From assembly GCA_016808115.1 (NCBI GenBank), contig JAEQBH010000994.1:171663-235662 (forward strand): a stretch of 64,000 nucleotides of DNA, read 5' to 3'. The DNA is from Tetrastigma voinierianum. Lineage: Eukaryota > Streptophyta > Magnoliopsida > Vitales > Vitaceae. Below the pieces are notes generated by a model that was not told where the DNA came from, ran no database searches, and saw only the letters and a list, made by a program, of their open reading frames with translations. The translations under genes and the position numbers were made by a program. The stretch's first letter is position 1, and each line of letters starts with the position of its first letter. This document shows, piece by piece, positions 1 to 10,989 of this stretch.

Positions 1-700
1 TCTGGATGGCACGTGAGAGCCTTTGTATGGGAGAGCCATAAGTCACCGTTATGTTGGGCCCAGAGAGGTGGGAGAAATATCCTTTGGTGCGTAGATGCGA
101 TTAGAGACACCTCCAAGAAGGTGAGCTTGATACGACAACGTCTTCTCATGGCTCAGAGCCGGCAGAAGAGTTATGTAGATGTGCGACGTCGACCCTTAGA
201 GTTCGAGGTTGGGATCATGTCTTCTTAAAGGTGATGCTGAGAGGAGTGGTCGAGGTTGTGACGAAGCTATTAGTGAGACTGTGGGCGTACTGAATCTGAG
301 GCCCAGGCTGGTGTCGCGGGTTGCAGTGATTACCCCGCCCGAGCCATGTATCGAGGTGTCACGGGGTGTTTCCGTCTCCATGTTCGAAAAATATACTCGG
401 ATCGGCTCATCGTGGTGGATTAAGCAGCGGGTAAGTTGACGGATGGGACGAGGACGGTGTGCATTGTTGATAAGCGTGATCGGGTTTCGCGATAAGACCG
501 TGAGGCTAATGGTGTTATGGCGGCACTATGGAGTGGAGGTCAGCGTGGGGCGAGGACACGATCGCGGACCATATCCCTTCTTGTTTAGGGATGAAGGTAC
601 GTGGATTTAGTCGAATTTGTCATGGTATGAGTGCACGTTTGCATATGCATGTAGTGTTTTGATTAATCGAATTTCGGACGAAATTCCTTCTAAGGAAGGG
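1..700 (+). pseudogene. Ty3/gypsy polyprotein, integrase C-terminal part, decayed
   Basis: The frame from 13 to 228 reads like the end of a gypsy integrase: a degenerate form of the segment that in intact elements carries an ALYGR/SPLCW signature, then KVSLIRQRLLMAQSRQKSY and RRRPLEFEVG. In intact elements this leads into the sequence before the chromo-like tail. Here the frame is lost after residue 70, just past FEVG, and only scattered similarity remains to about 700, where a purine-rich stretch (GGAAGGGAG, near 696) resembles a polypurine tract before the 3' LTR. The 5' part of the element lies outside the window or is lost. The enzyme would insert element DNA into the genome; this copy cannot. 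Family assignment is confident; clade is not. Confidence 0.75.
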
Positions 701-701
701 A

Positions 702-2625
702 GTCTCGCTAAGATTGAAAATTCCAATTTAAAATGGCAAAATCGTAATTTCGGTCTGAGTATAATTTCGTTGAAATTGTAATTTCGGTTAAAAATCCGTA
801 ATTTATTCTCTAGATCTCGGATGGCGAAGCAGTGCACCATTGGAATGCGTCTCTTGAAATCAAATGCCCACGTAAAATTTTATTAGAATTCCGAGATGGT
901 CGGATTGGCACATTTTTCGAGGCATCAGGTTCGGGTCTTAGAAAAGACGATTTACGATCTGACGAAAGTCACATATAACATGTACTCATGTGCCATAAGT
1001 GGCATGAGTAGAAATGATAAAATGGACCCGGCTGAGATAGTCTGCGATGTCAAAGCGGGAAGCGAAGGACATAAGGTCATTATTGAAATTGTATTAAATG
1101 AGGATAATGCCAAAACATGCGTGTTTGTCTCCCCACCAATTTCAAAAGGCAAACGTGAATTGAAAAGGAAAGATTTTGAGAATGAAAATGGGTTTTTTTT
1201 TTTTTTGTGAAGGTCTTCCGCCTGCTCTCTAAAAATACGGGCGGTCGGCCGTCCGGCGATCTTCGGGACAAGAAGGAGAAGCCTCTCTGTGGGAGGGGCT
1301 TCGGTAGATGCCGGATTTAAGGAGTTTAGACAAACTCCTTGGTGAGATTCTCCCTACTTGGGTTTTATTCCCTCTTTAAATTGCTTCTGAATGTTTGAGT
1401 AGAATGAAGGGCCGTGAGGGCCGTTTGATGGAGTCCCAGCAGGACCGGAATTGATATGAATTTTGAAACAGGTAGCGTAGTGGCCTTACGGCTGGACTGG
1501 GAGTGTCAAATTGTGCTTTTCATAATAAATCATGTATTGATTGGAATGAGGCCGAAATGGCCGGGGAAATACGGAGTTCACAAAGGTGGAAGCAGAATGA
1601 TTTCAATGAATTGTCGAGAATAGTAAATGGCGGTTTCAACATTCGAGAATAGTGTTCGCAAAAATATATTTTTTGTGTAAAAATGGGTTTAGTCGAGTGA
1701 TTCCAAGTTGAATTGCTCGTGTTTGATTAGCCATTAGAGCTAATTTTGATGTTGAAATGATAATTACATGACATGATGGTGTGATTGGATATTATGTGTG
1801 GATATGTGCATGTTTACATATTTGCATGTGATTAAACATGGAGTGGCATACATACATTCGCGTATGCCTTTGGAACATCTTTAGGACTATAGGAGTGAGT
1901 GCATGAGATGAGTCTAGATAAAATGGTTCGAAAGGTTGTCTAAAAATATTAATTATCGGAGGGTAGTCCAAATTAAAATATCCAATCATCGGAGAGATGG
2001 CCCAATTGATATTCATCGGAGGAATTAGTCACAGCAATATCTCATCAATAATGGGAGTAGCTGGTCAAATATATACATGGGAGATTTAATCCTTAACAAA
2101 CAAATTCTCATAGGAGGCTTAGGCGAGTGTGAGAGAATCGATGAGGACTGGGATCGGTTGGTGTGTAGGCAGTTCAAGTAGAGATTCGTGCATTTGTGAT
2201 ATATGTTTATTTTGGAACATTACCTTTGCCTTGCGGTGATGGGTTAAGGCGATTCCTTTGAGCATTAAGCTCTGCAATAGGATATTATTTTACAGTGCGG
2301 GGGCGTGCGGGGACGGCTCGTCCTAGGGATTGAGGATTAGAAGAAAGGTGGGTTGTGGCTTTAGTTGATGATATATACATGTATTGAAATGTCTAATTTT
2401 AATATATGTATTGTATAAGAGTGAAAATATTGTAACTCTTGTAACTATTTGGTATATAGTTGGATTCATAGTTAGTATATATTATGAGTATCGTTGTGAC
2501 CAGTGGCCGTATTACTCATGTGATTGGATATATTGGTCATATTGGATATATTACCTTTGTTTGGGACCAATTATGTCACGAGGTTTTGTATTTGGGTAGA
2601 GCTCCTAGTACAAAGGAGACTATGC
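702..2625 (+). repeat. 3' LTR of the first gypsy element (truncated)
   Basis: It matches the solo LTR at 6134-7950 in several blocks. Examples are 735-900 against 6163-6330 (both containing ATCTCGGATG and TTTTTCGAGGCA) and 2350-2624 against 7612-7855 (both containing GGGTAGAGCTCC and TACAAAGGAGACTA). The start is degenerate instead of TGTAAGACCC, and similarity stops after GGAGACTA, so the last 90 or so bases present in the solo LTR are missing or unrecognisable. It directly follows the decayed integrase region, which fits a 3' LTR. Short reading frames inside it are not genes. Confidence 0.65.
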
Positions 2626-2949
2626 TAGATTTTAAGTGAAAATATCGGTCACCCGACATTCACGAAGTGTTTCCAGCGGATTAATGATGATCAACGGATT
2701 TAGGTTTGGAAATACAACGCGAGCTTTTGTAGCATGTTGGTGGGCTATACATTTGGAACAACCCTCCTTATTTGTGGATGATAAGTCACATTTAACTTCA
2801 AATGCTTTAGGTGGTGGGTAAGTTTCCCTAAGTTGGTATCATAACCATTCGCCACCACAAATATAGCGTCTTAAAACGGTCATTAGATGGACACAGTAGC
2901 CTGTCACTCTCTCTTCATTTGCCTTGATATGATCGACCTCGAAAAAATT
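2626..2949. other. Unassigned spacer
   Basis: No gene, repeat copy or structured element was recognised between the truncated LTR and the NLR fragment. Confidence 0.4.
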
Positions 2950-3115
2950 ATATGTCACATTTGCTTCCAATTTCTAAAATTATGGGTAATCAGTGTAGTG
3001 CCCTCTGAGAATCAGGGTTTGCAAATTAACAAGTCCATTGATCGATTGTGGAAGTCTCGTTGCCTAGCTTGTTCCGCTTAAGCATGGATACTTCAGGTGG
3101 ATGAGTTGTCCTACT
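2950..3115 (-). pseudogene. NLR leucine-rich-repeat fragment
   Basis: The stretch resembles the LRR part of the NLR pseudogene at 15810-15990, in the same orientation. Both contain GTTTGCAAATTAACAAG, then CCGCTTAAGCAT, TTCAGGTGGA and GAGTTGTCCTA. In the longer copy this DNA encodes, on the minus strand, the LRR with LVHLKYLCLSG and LVNLQTLD. Here the frame is broken and only about 165 bases are left. It is therefore a displaced scrap of a disease-resistance gene lying between transposons, 12 kb from its relative. Local duplication and transposon-mediated movement are both possible. Confidence 0.65.
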
Positions 3116-3199
3116 TTTCTTGGAGAGTGAGGACTGTCCCTCGCCAAGTCACATCTGGGACTGAAGCAATTTGAAGGTATTGCAAAATACCCCACCTCC

Positions 3200-3400
3200 A
3201 TCAATGGTTCTATTGAGAATGTCTTATGAAAGTCTCACAATGTCCCATATCGGTTAGGAATGAGAAGACTTATGAGTATATAAACATGAATAATATTCAA
3301 TTGGTATGAAAATTTTTGGGGGAAAAACGTAAAAATAAAACCATTAGGGCTTAGATCTAAAGTGGACAATATCATATAAATGTGGATAGAGATAGGTCCA
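3200..3400 (+). repeat. TRIM-like LTR fragment
   Basis: The segment with GTCCCATATCGGTTAGGAAT, CATTCAATTGGTATGA-like sequence and GTGGACAATATCATA corresponds to two separate later pieces: 4875-4955 (GTCCCACACCGG... CATTCAATTGGTATGAG) and 4625-4655 (GGGCAATATCATACTAATGTGG). Together these outline one LTR of a small non-autonomous retrotransposon. No coding capacity is present. Confidence 0.55.
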
Positions 3401-4620
3401 CGGGTTTTCTTTCTCTTTTGGAATTAACAACATTTAAAAGTATATTCATAATTTTACTTATTGGAAGTGAATAGATATGGATAACTAAATCTTATGAAAG
3501 ATTGGCTCACTTATATCTTGCAATACATCTTAATTAATCTAATTACTTAATTTCTAATTATGATAGGTTTATGAAATAAAATATAGATTTTGATTTTAAT
3601 TTTGATACTTATTCTAAAGAAATTGATGAAGGGTTATATAAAATCAGATTATATATGTTTATTGCCATGATTCTAAATGTTAGGCTTATTTTATCCAAGA
3701 TACATATGAATGCTAGTTTCTTCTAATCCATCGACTCTTTACTATATTTAATTTTACATCATTTCCCCTTTTAAAATCCTTTTTAACATCACTCTACTGT
3801 ATACTAAGCTTAGAAACAAATGAATTAAAATGTTTTTTTGGGAGAACTAAGCTGTGGGATCTATCACTATTTCAATATATTTGAAAAATTGTGAATAATA
3901 CTCAAAGTCCGCTAAGGTAGTACCTGTGCATGATGTACTCTTTATTAATTCAGTTTTAATTTTTTATTAGATATTTTTGAAATGAGAAGATCTGGGTTTA
4001 GGTTTAGGTATCTTGTTCATAATTTTTCAAATAACTTGAAATAGTGGTCCCATAACTTAGTTCTCATTTTTTCTTTGACATCTATTAATTTCGTATTACA
4101 ACGTTGTAGTATGTTATCATGAATATTTAAGTGACATTCCTTCATCCCATGCTAACCCTTAACCACTAGATACGGCCTTATTGTGGTGGTAATTTAAATA
4201 TGAAATGAAACACAACTAAAAAAGTAACATGAAATCAAGTGAGCTAGAGTTAAGCTATATATATCCCATACACCACTTTTGAGCCCCTTTACTTTCTTTT
4301 CAGAGTTAATGGCATAACTAAAGCTAAAAATGATTCCCTTTGCAACCAAGAAAAGTAGAAATAAAAAGCAAGAGTGGGTTTAAGCTGAGTGGGGAAAATA
4401 ATTGTTTCACATGATCATCCCACTTTTATTTAGAAAAATACAATTTGATTTACCTTATTTTAATTTTTACGTAAAAGATTAAATATTTGACATCAATATA
4501 AATTTATAATTACATTTGATTTTATTTGCTATTTTTATAATAAAATAAAATATAAAATTATTACTTTAAGTGTATATATATATATAAGTAACATGTTTTT
4601 GTAAGCAATCAAAATTATTA
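3401..4620. other. AT-rich spacer, no gene seen
   Basis: Low-complexity AT-rich sequence with several homopolymer runs and a short TA run near 4575. No reading frame longer than background and no recognised repeat family. It may be an insertion that separated the TRIM-like LTR from its primer-binding site, but its ends could not be defined. Confidence 0.4.
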
Positions 4621-4960
4621 GTTAATGGGCAATATCATACTAATGTGGATAGGGAAATGATCTATGAGGTTTGTCAATAAGTGGTATCATAGCCGAGTTC
4701 AAACTTAATTGTGTGGGTGGAAGTTGAACAAAATGATGTGGTGAGTGGTGAACCCTTGGTTGGTGGTGCTTCACGTAAGACGTGTGCTCGAATGCAATGA
4801 AAGACAAAGAAATCCTAGTTTGAGGGAGGGTTTGATAGAACTTTGCTTAAGGGGAGGATTATTGGATGTGCGTCCAAAGTCCCACACCGGTTAAAAATTG
4901 GAAGACTTCTGAGTTTGTAACAATGGACAACATTCAATTGGTATGAGACCTTTTAGGGGA
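4621..4960 (+). mobile_element. TRIM-like retrotransposon: LTR tail, PBS, PPT, start of 3' LTR
   Basis: An LTR tail (GGGCAATATCATACTAATG) is followed at 4682 by TGGTATCATAGCC, one base from the usual initiator-Met tRNA primer site TGGTATCAGAGCC. After an internal region of only about 155 bases comes a purine tract AAGGGGAGGATTA (4848-4860), then a second LTR start at about 4861. Known TRIM elements have this tiny internal domain and no genes, moving with enzymes of other elements. The 3' LTR is cut at about 4960 by the next insertion. Confidence 0.6.
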
Positions 4961-4961
4961 G

Positions 4962-7900
4962 TGATGAGTGCCTAAAACACTCATCATATACCCGTGTTTG
5001 ATCATGTTTTCGGTTCATTTCATCTAGTAATAAGTGCGTTTATCATCATATATCTGATACTCGACTTTTCGTGCATTTCAGGTGAAAAAGGCGGCATTTA
5101 GAGGCTGTGTGGAGATGTGAAGAAGGAGATTGGAGATCCTAGCCTCAACATCGCGACGTTCCAACATCGTGACATTCTCATGCCGCGACGTTGAGATCAT
5201 ATGACATGTAGCCTACATCAGCCAGCGTCGCAACATCGCAATGATGTTGATCTAAGAATCTCACACGCCTCCTAATTACCGGTAATTTCTACACTACTAA
5301 GCTAATTAGGTTGATTCATCTATGTCTAGTTCTTTACTCCCTTCTCATATCTCGTAAAGAACCGCTCCCACCATATTGGTCTAGCTAGAAATCAATATGT
5401 AAATGAACTAAGCATGAATCAATAGATAGACAATCACGAAAAACAATAGAAAAGGAAAATTAACAAATAAATATAAGATTCATGTCCAAAATCAGCAAAA
5501 CCCTAGACTACAAATTTACAGACATGATAGAGTTTGATACATTATAAACTTAGGATAAAACATGAAAAGGGAAAGAATAAACTCTAATGATCAAAATGAT
5601 GGTGATTCTCGGATTATCTTCCACAAAAATCTCTTGATCTTCCTCAATCTAAAGCATTTCAAACCATTCCTGGTCCCAAAGTGTGGACAAGTCCTATCCA
5701 GCCTAAATTTGCCTCCTTTGTCTCCTTGGGGTTTGAGCTTTAAAACCCTCAATTCTAGGCTCAAAATGGGATGAAAATCAACCCAAAACTAACCTCGAAT
5801 GTCGCGACGTCGTTTGGAAACGTCGTGACTTCGGGATGCTATGTTTCTGCACTCTCTACAACGTCGCGACGTTACAGCAACTCTCTTGTTTTTGCACCAA
5901 CTTCGTAAGGCCATAACTTTGTCATCCGAACTTCGATTTAGGTGTTTTTGGTACCGTTGGAAAGCTCTTGAAGTGTAGAATCTAGATATGGTCATGAAAA
6001 ACACTTTAGAAATGATTATAAAGACTGAATGTACAAAATGCTCCAACTAGTCACTTTTGGCATCTTTTCTCTTCTTCCTTCAACTACCAAGAGTCATAAC
6101 TTGATCATTTGAAGTCCAAATGGAGTGAATAAGTGTAAGACCCGAGAAAATTCCAATTTTCGGAAAAAGGGTAAAATCGTAATTTCGGTCAAAACCCGAA
6201 ATTTTTCTAGATCTCGGATGACGAAACGAATTTCACCATTGGAATTGTCTCGTGAAATCTAGCTACCACGTCGAATTTCATCAAATCCTGAGACAATCGG
6301 AATTTCACGTTTTTCGAGGCACCAGGTATCGGGTGCCTTAAAACGACATGTGATGTGACAAAAGTAACCTATAACATGTACTCTTGTGACACATATTGCA
6401 AGATTAGAGAAATGATGAAAATGGACGGCCTAGATAGTGCCAAGTGTCAAAAATCTAGAAGAAGGGACATGATGGGAATTAAATGAAAGTTTAATGAGAA
6501 TAAAACAAAAGGCAAATAATGGTCATCTTCTCCAAATGGAAAATCGAGGCGATGGTGGAAAAGGGGAAGAAAATTTGGATTTTTATTTTTAGAGAGAGAG
6601 GCTTTTCTCTCACAGATTTCGACCGATCGGATCGTCGGTTCCATTGATAAAGTAAGAAGTTGCTCTCATTAGTGAGGGCTGCAGCATGGACAGATTTGGT
6701 GGAGTTGACAACTCCAAGAGGTAGGGATCTTTCTACTTGCGTTAATCTTTAGCCCAAGAGCCATGTAAATGGTTAGGAATAATTACGAGGCTTGTTTTGC
6801 TTGATAAACTTGATTACCAAATGCTTTGGGCAAGTGGAGAAAATTCTTTATGTGGTCGTGAGAACGATAACTTAGGGTTTGTTCACGTGAATAGTGACAC
6901 GAAATTTTGGTGTGAAAATGTGTTTGGTTGAGTGATTCAAAATGAATTGCTCGTGTTTGTTAATTAATATGGTAGCATCTTGGTGTAGTGAGCGTGAAAT
7001 TACTTATGTTTTATGTGATTTAATTATGTTAATATATGCATGTGAATATATTAGCATGAATGTGTTGGGTGCATGTCATTAAGTATGTACCTTTAAGGGC
7101 ACCCTAGTATATTAAGTGAGTGCATGACATGAAATGAAACAAAAATGAAAATGTTTGTGAAAGGAATTTCGACGGAAGATTTTCCGGATAATTGTGTTGG
7201 GAGATTGTCCAACAATTCACGTCGGAGAACTGAATTGTTTCGGGTTATCAGCCAGTTAAGCCTTGGAGGGTTGTCAATATTTTATCGAAGCTTCGGTGAG
7301 TGTGTTTTCCAAGAACAAAGCTTTGTTTTCAAAGCGATTATTTTACTCGCATATTGAGAAACCCAGGCATGTGTAGAGGGAGTCGGTGAGGACTCGGGAC
7401 ACGGGATCAGTCAATAGACATTCAGTGGGTTCATGTAATTGCTTGGAATGTGTTTGTTTTCTTGGTAGCGTAATACGGCTTAGGTGGGAGTAGCGTGTAA
7501 GGAAATTTTACCCTGCGAGAACTCTTCGCCACATTCGAATCGCGGGTTTCGGTACGGGTGATCGGGAAGGTGGCACTCACTAGAGGCCGCGTGTTAGAAG
7601 AAAGCCGACTTGTGGCTTTGATATTGTTGTATAACATGTATTAGAATTCTATAATTTTAATATATGTTGTATTAAGAGTAATGTAAAAACTCTTGAACCA
7701 TGATATATATTTGGTTAGGATATTTATTTTGTGAGTATTGATGCAGGGGCCCAAGTGGCCATTATTTTACTCGCATTTGGACCCTGTGTGGTCATTGCAA
7801 ACTTGTTGAGACAGGTTTGTACCTTGGGTAGAGCTCCCCGTACAAAGGAGACTACGGGTTTCATGAGTGGTGTCGAGGTTGCAGAGCATCCCTGAAATAT

Positions 7901-8229
7901 TCCTTGAGTTCACGGGTTGTCAACGGACCCCCGGGTTTTAGGGCATCACAATAAGGTCTCTTTGGAAAGCATGAGAAGTCTCCTATCCATCCATATCAAT
8001 ATTGTAGCCATTGGGGATCATTGTGCAACTTAAAACATCAAAACACAATAGCTGCATGTGTAGTTTGCTGATTTTTGGGCTTTATCTCTTTGTTTTTGCT
8101 CCATATTGGCTCATGGTTGACCTAATCACAAATTAAACATTTAGAGCATTATATCACTTATTTATATAATAAAAGTACTAAAAATATAAGCAAAATGTAT
8201 TGATAAAATGAGTATAAAGTATACTTGTC
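4962..8229. mobile_element. Unclassified non-coding element, itself split by a solo LTR
   Basis: The left end starts TGATGAGTGCCTAAAACACTCATCA, an imperfect palindrome, exactly where the TRIM 3' LTR breaks off. The right side, TGAGTATAAAGTATACTTGTCA, is near 8230 where gypsy pol sequence begins. The interior carries repeated ATCGCGACGTT / GTCGCGACGT motifs (5140-5240 and 5798-5875) but no protein. A gypsy solo LTR occupies 6134-7950. No target duplication was found for this outer element, so its borders are approximate and its class (a large retrotransposon derivative is possible) is open. Confidence 0.4.
6134..7950 (+). mobile_element. Gypsy solo LTR with 5-bp target duplication
   Basis: The element begins TGTAAGACCCGAG and ends AGGGCATCACA, so it has TG..CA ends. 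It is flanked by an exact 5-bp direct repeat ATAAG at 6129-6133 and 7951-7955. It is 1,817 bases long with no internal region, primer-binding site or pol sequence. This is the classic product of recombination between the two LTRs of a full element. It belongs to the same family as the LTR at 702-2625. The internal reading frames (for example 7145-7357) have no recognisable product. Confidence 0.88.
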
Positions 8230-8230
8230 A

Positions 8231-8908
8231 CACACCGATTCCCGGTCAGTTATCAATCCAGTATCGGTATGGCCCCGTATGAAGCTTTGTATGGAAGAAG
8301 ATGTATAACTCCTGGTGTTAATAGAGATGAACGAAAGATAAGATTATTGGTCCTGAATTAGTAAAAGACATGAAGAAAAGTTCGTATTATTCAAAAGAGG
8401 TTAAAGTCGCCCAAAGTGAGAGCTAAAAGTCCTATAAGCACTAAGAGAAAGGATATAGAGTATGAAGTCAGAGACAAAGTGTTTTTAAAAGTATCTCTGT
8501 GGATAAAGATACTCCGTTTTGGAAGAAAAGCGAAACTGAGTCCAAGATTCATTGGCCTTTATGAGATTTTAGAAAGAGTTGACCAAGAGCGATCGCTTGG
8601 CACTTCTCCGAAAGCTAGCCAAATTACATGATGTATTCCATGTGTCTATGTTTTGTGATATCGCTTCACCCATCGCACATATTACCAATTCAAGATGTAC
8701 AAGAAGATTTCACTTTTGAAGTAGTTTCAAAGATGATTCAGGATCGTGAAATAAGACAATTACGAAACAAGTCCTCCGTAAAAGTACTGGGCAACATTCA
8801 TGGTATGGAAGAAGCGACATGGGGAACTATACTGACAATGAGGGCAATGTTGACTTCAGCTCTTCAGCTTTAGGTACTCGGTGACGAAATTTATTTTGCT
8901 GGGAGAAT
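8231..8908 (+). pseudogene. Ty3/gypsy polyprotein, integrase C-terminus and tail, frameshifted
   Basis: Reading across frames gives the usual order: YEALYGRR, a broken RLK/SPKVRAKSP region, EVRDKVFLKVS, GRKAKLSPRFIGLYEILERV, then HDVFHVSM and, in another frame, PSHILPIQDVQEDFTFEVV and DREIRQLRNKS...MEEATWGT. The last block is the chromo-like tail typical of plant chromoviral gypsy elements. Frame changes occur near 8620 and several times before 8416. There is no reverse transcriptase here; the rest of the element was lost or replaced by the element to the left. It is followed directly by the 3' LTR. Confidence 0.85.
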
Positions 8909-10980
8909 TGTAACACCCCGAAATATACCCTAGTTGTTTTCAACATGTTTAGGGTCTTTTGTAGGCATAAATTGAATTTTTCGTAAATTAAATGCGAAAC
9001 ATGGAAAATTAGAAACCCGGAAATTTTACAAGACAGAAGGACAAAAGTGTAATTTATCAAATAAGGGCATAAAAGTCATGAGTTGATAAGATTAGAGGCC
9101 AAAGTGGAAATAACATAAACATGAATGCAATTAATGGAATGAGGGAGGACTAAAAGGTAAATAAAAGAAACTTTAATTATAAAAGGGGGAGGGAGACCAA
9201 AAATAACTCATTTTTGGTCTCCAAACAAGAGAGCATACGGGAAGAAGAGGAAAAGGAAGAAGAAGAAGAAGAAGAGGAAGAAGGAGGAGCAAAGCAAAGG
9301 TATGGAATCATTAGTATGGAAATTCTAAAGTCTTGTATAGATTTTAGTATGATTTTTGTACACAAACTACTAGTATGGATTGGCTAGTGGTTTTCGAGAT
9401 TAGTTTGGTTCCCTTCGGGTTTTGTTAGAATACATCCAACTCTAGATTTGAAGGGTCGGGCTGAAAATCCTTAGTCGACATCACTTAGATATGAATCCTT
9501 CATATGTATGGTTTTGTAAAGCTCAGAACTTCTGGGTATGAACCCTGGATTATCTGCTAATTAAAAGAGTCATGAGTCATTTGAGGATTCCATGTTAGTT
9601 TTTGATGAATGATGGAATGGAAGAGAATTATGGAAGAAAAGTGCATGAAATAGGGTGAATTCTGCCATTTACGGGCGTAATCGTGACCTTCGTACCTACA
9701 AAACAGGTGGTACGCACCACCGATGCAGAGGCAAAACTATGACTGAAGACATCCAAAGCCAGACTGCAGACCACTTTCAGAACCCAGACCTGACAAAGTG
9801 GTATTGGTACCCACTAGTTCCCGTAACCCCGGTTTTTGGTGGTATTTTGTGATATTTGGGTTTGGCACTGGGATACCCGGATTATAGATAAGGAAGAAAT
9901 TAAGTGAAAAATATACCGTACCTCGCCGCCGAGGCGGTTTCATGGGGGCAAAAAGTTCATGCCCCAATAATAAGACGTAGTCAATACATATAATCAGAGG
10001 AATGCCTAAGACCAAGTATTAAATGATTCCTAAGACGCTCAAGGCTTAGCAATTTCTAAGACTACGAATAGTGCCACTGCGACTCCCGACCGCGCTTCAA
10101 GATTCCCGCTACAAGACTCAAGCATGCAAGGTGCACGCCTCGGCTTTAGCACTTCCAGACTTCGATTAGTGCTATGGCACTCTTATTCAAAGAAGCCAGC
10201 TGGGCTTCCCATGAGCACAAGATTCAAGATTTATAGTAATTTTCAAATGATTGCATGTGTCTTACTCGCTTATTATTATCGGTCTGTATTTCCATAGCTT
10301 ATATGATAATAAATTTAATGAGGAATACGACAAACAAATGTGTATCGTCTCGACCGTATACCTACGTACTTCGGTCAGCACTGCTCTCTCAGAATCAACC
10401 CCACAGAGATTCAACAAAGAATAAGTTCATCAGAACTCCTACTTCGAGATCCGAAGTAATAAGTTACCGTAATCCTACGGAGATCCAACAAGCATAAAGT
10501 GCTATAAGTACAAGCAGCGAGTCATATGATATCCGGTCACATAAGTCCGTTATAAGCATAAGTACTGTATAAGTTCCTTATATGAATGCATGAAAATATG
10601 CTATCTATTGTTATATGCTTACGATAAAATGTGTATATGCATAATATATATATTTCCACTAAGCGCAAAGCTTAGCACCGGTTTTTAACTGTGTAGTACG
10701 TAAGAAGGAGATGCGGATCTTCCGTGATTCACGTACAAGACACGGTGGGTTCATCACCGTAGGTTATGCGCCTGACATATGTAAAATGTAAATGTATAGG
10801 CTTTGTTTATGTAAATGGGATCGGATCTGTATGTATGTGACATCGTAAACACCACTACAAGGGTAGTTTTATTTTGTATTTTTGTATATGATATGCTGAT
10901 ACAGTTATAAGATTTGGACACACCAACGCTCTAATAAAGCAGTAAAGAGTCACAACCAGCTTCTCAAGCTCCGCGTGACA
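8909..10980 (+). repeat. 3' LTR of the second gypsy element
   Basis: It starts TGTAACACCCCG right after the pol stop region and a short purine run (GGGAGAA, 8901-8907), as expected for a gypsy 3' LTR. The interior contains a TATA box, a GAA-rich stretch (9240-9300) and the CACTAAGCGC..AGCTTAGC segment common in long plant gypsy LTRs (about 10655). The right end is uncertain; CCGCGTGACA at 10980 is a guess because the partner LTR is absent and no target duplication can be tested. The short frames inside (9177-9365, 9737-10015, 10255-10497) are not convincing genes. Confidence 0.6.
9177..9186 (+). promoter_or_regulatory. TATA box of the gypsy LTR
   Basis: TTATAAAAGG lies about 270 bases into the LTR, followed by a purine-rich transcribed-looking region. 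This is the normal place for the LTR promoter. Whether it is active cannot be judged. Confidence 0.5.
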
Positions 10981-10989
10981 ATACTCATC

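Noticed and set aside
9240..9300. GAA-rich stretch as coding sequence for a charged protein
   Set aside because: It lies within the gypsy LTR just after its TATA box and its frame is short; better read as untranslated LTR sequence.
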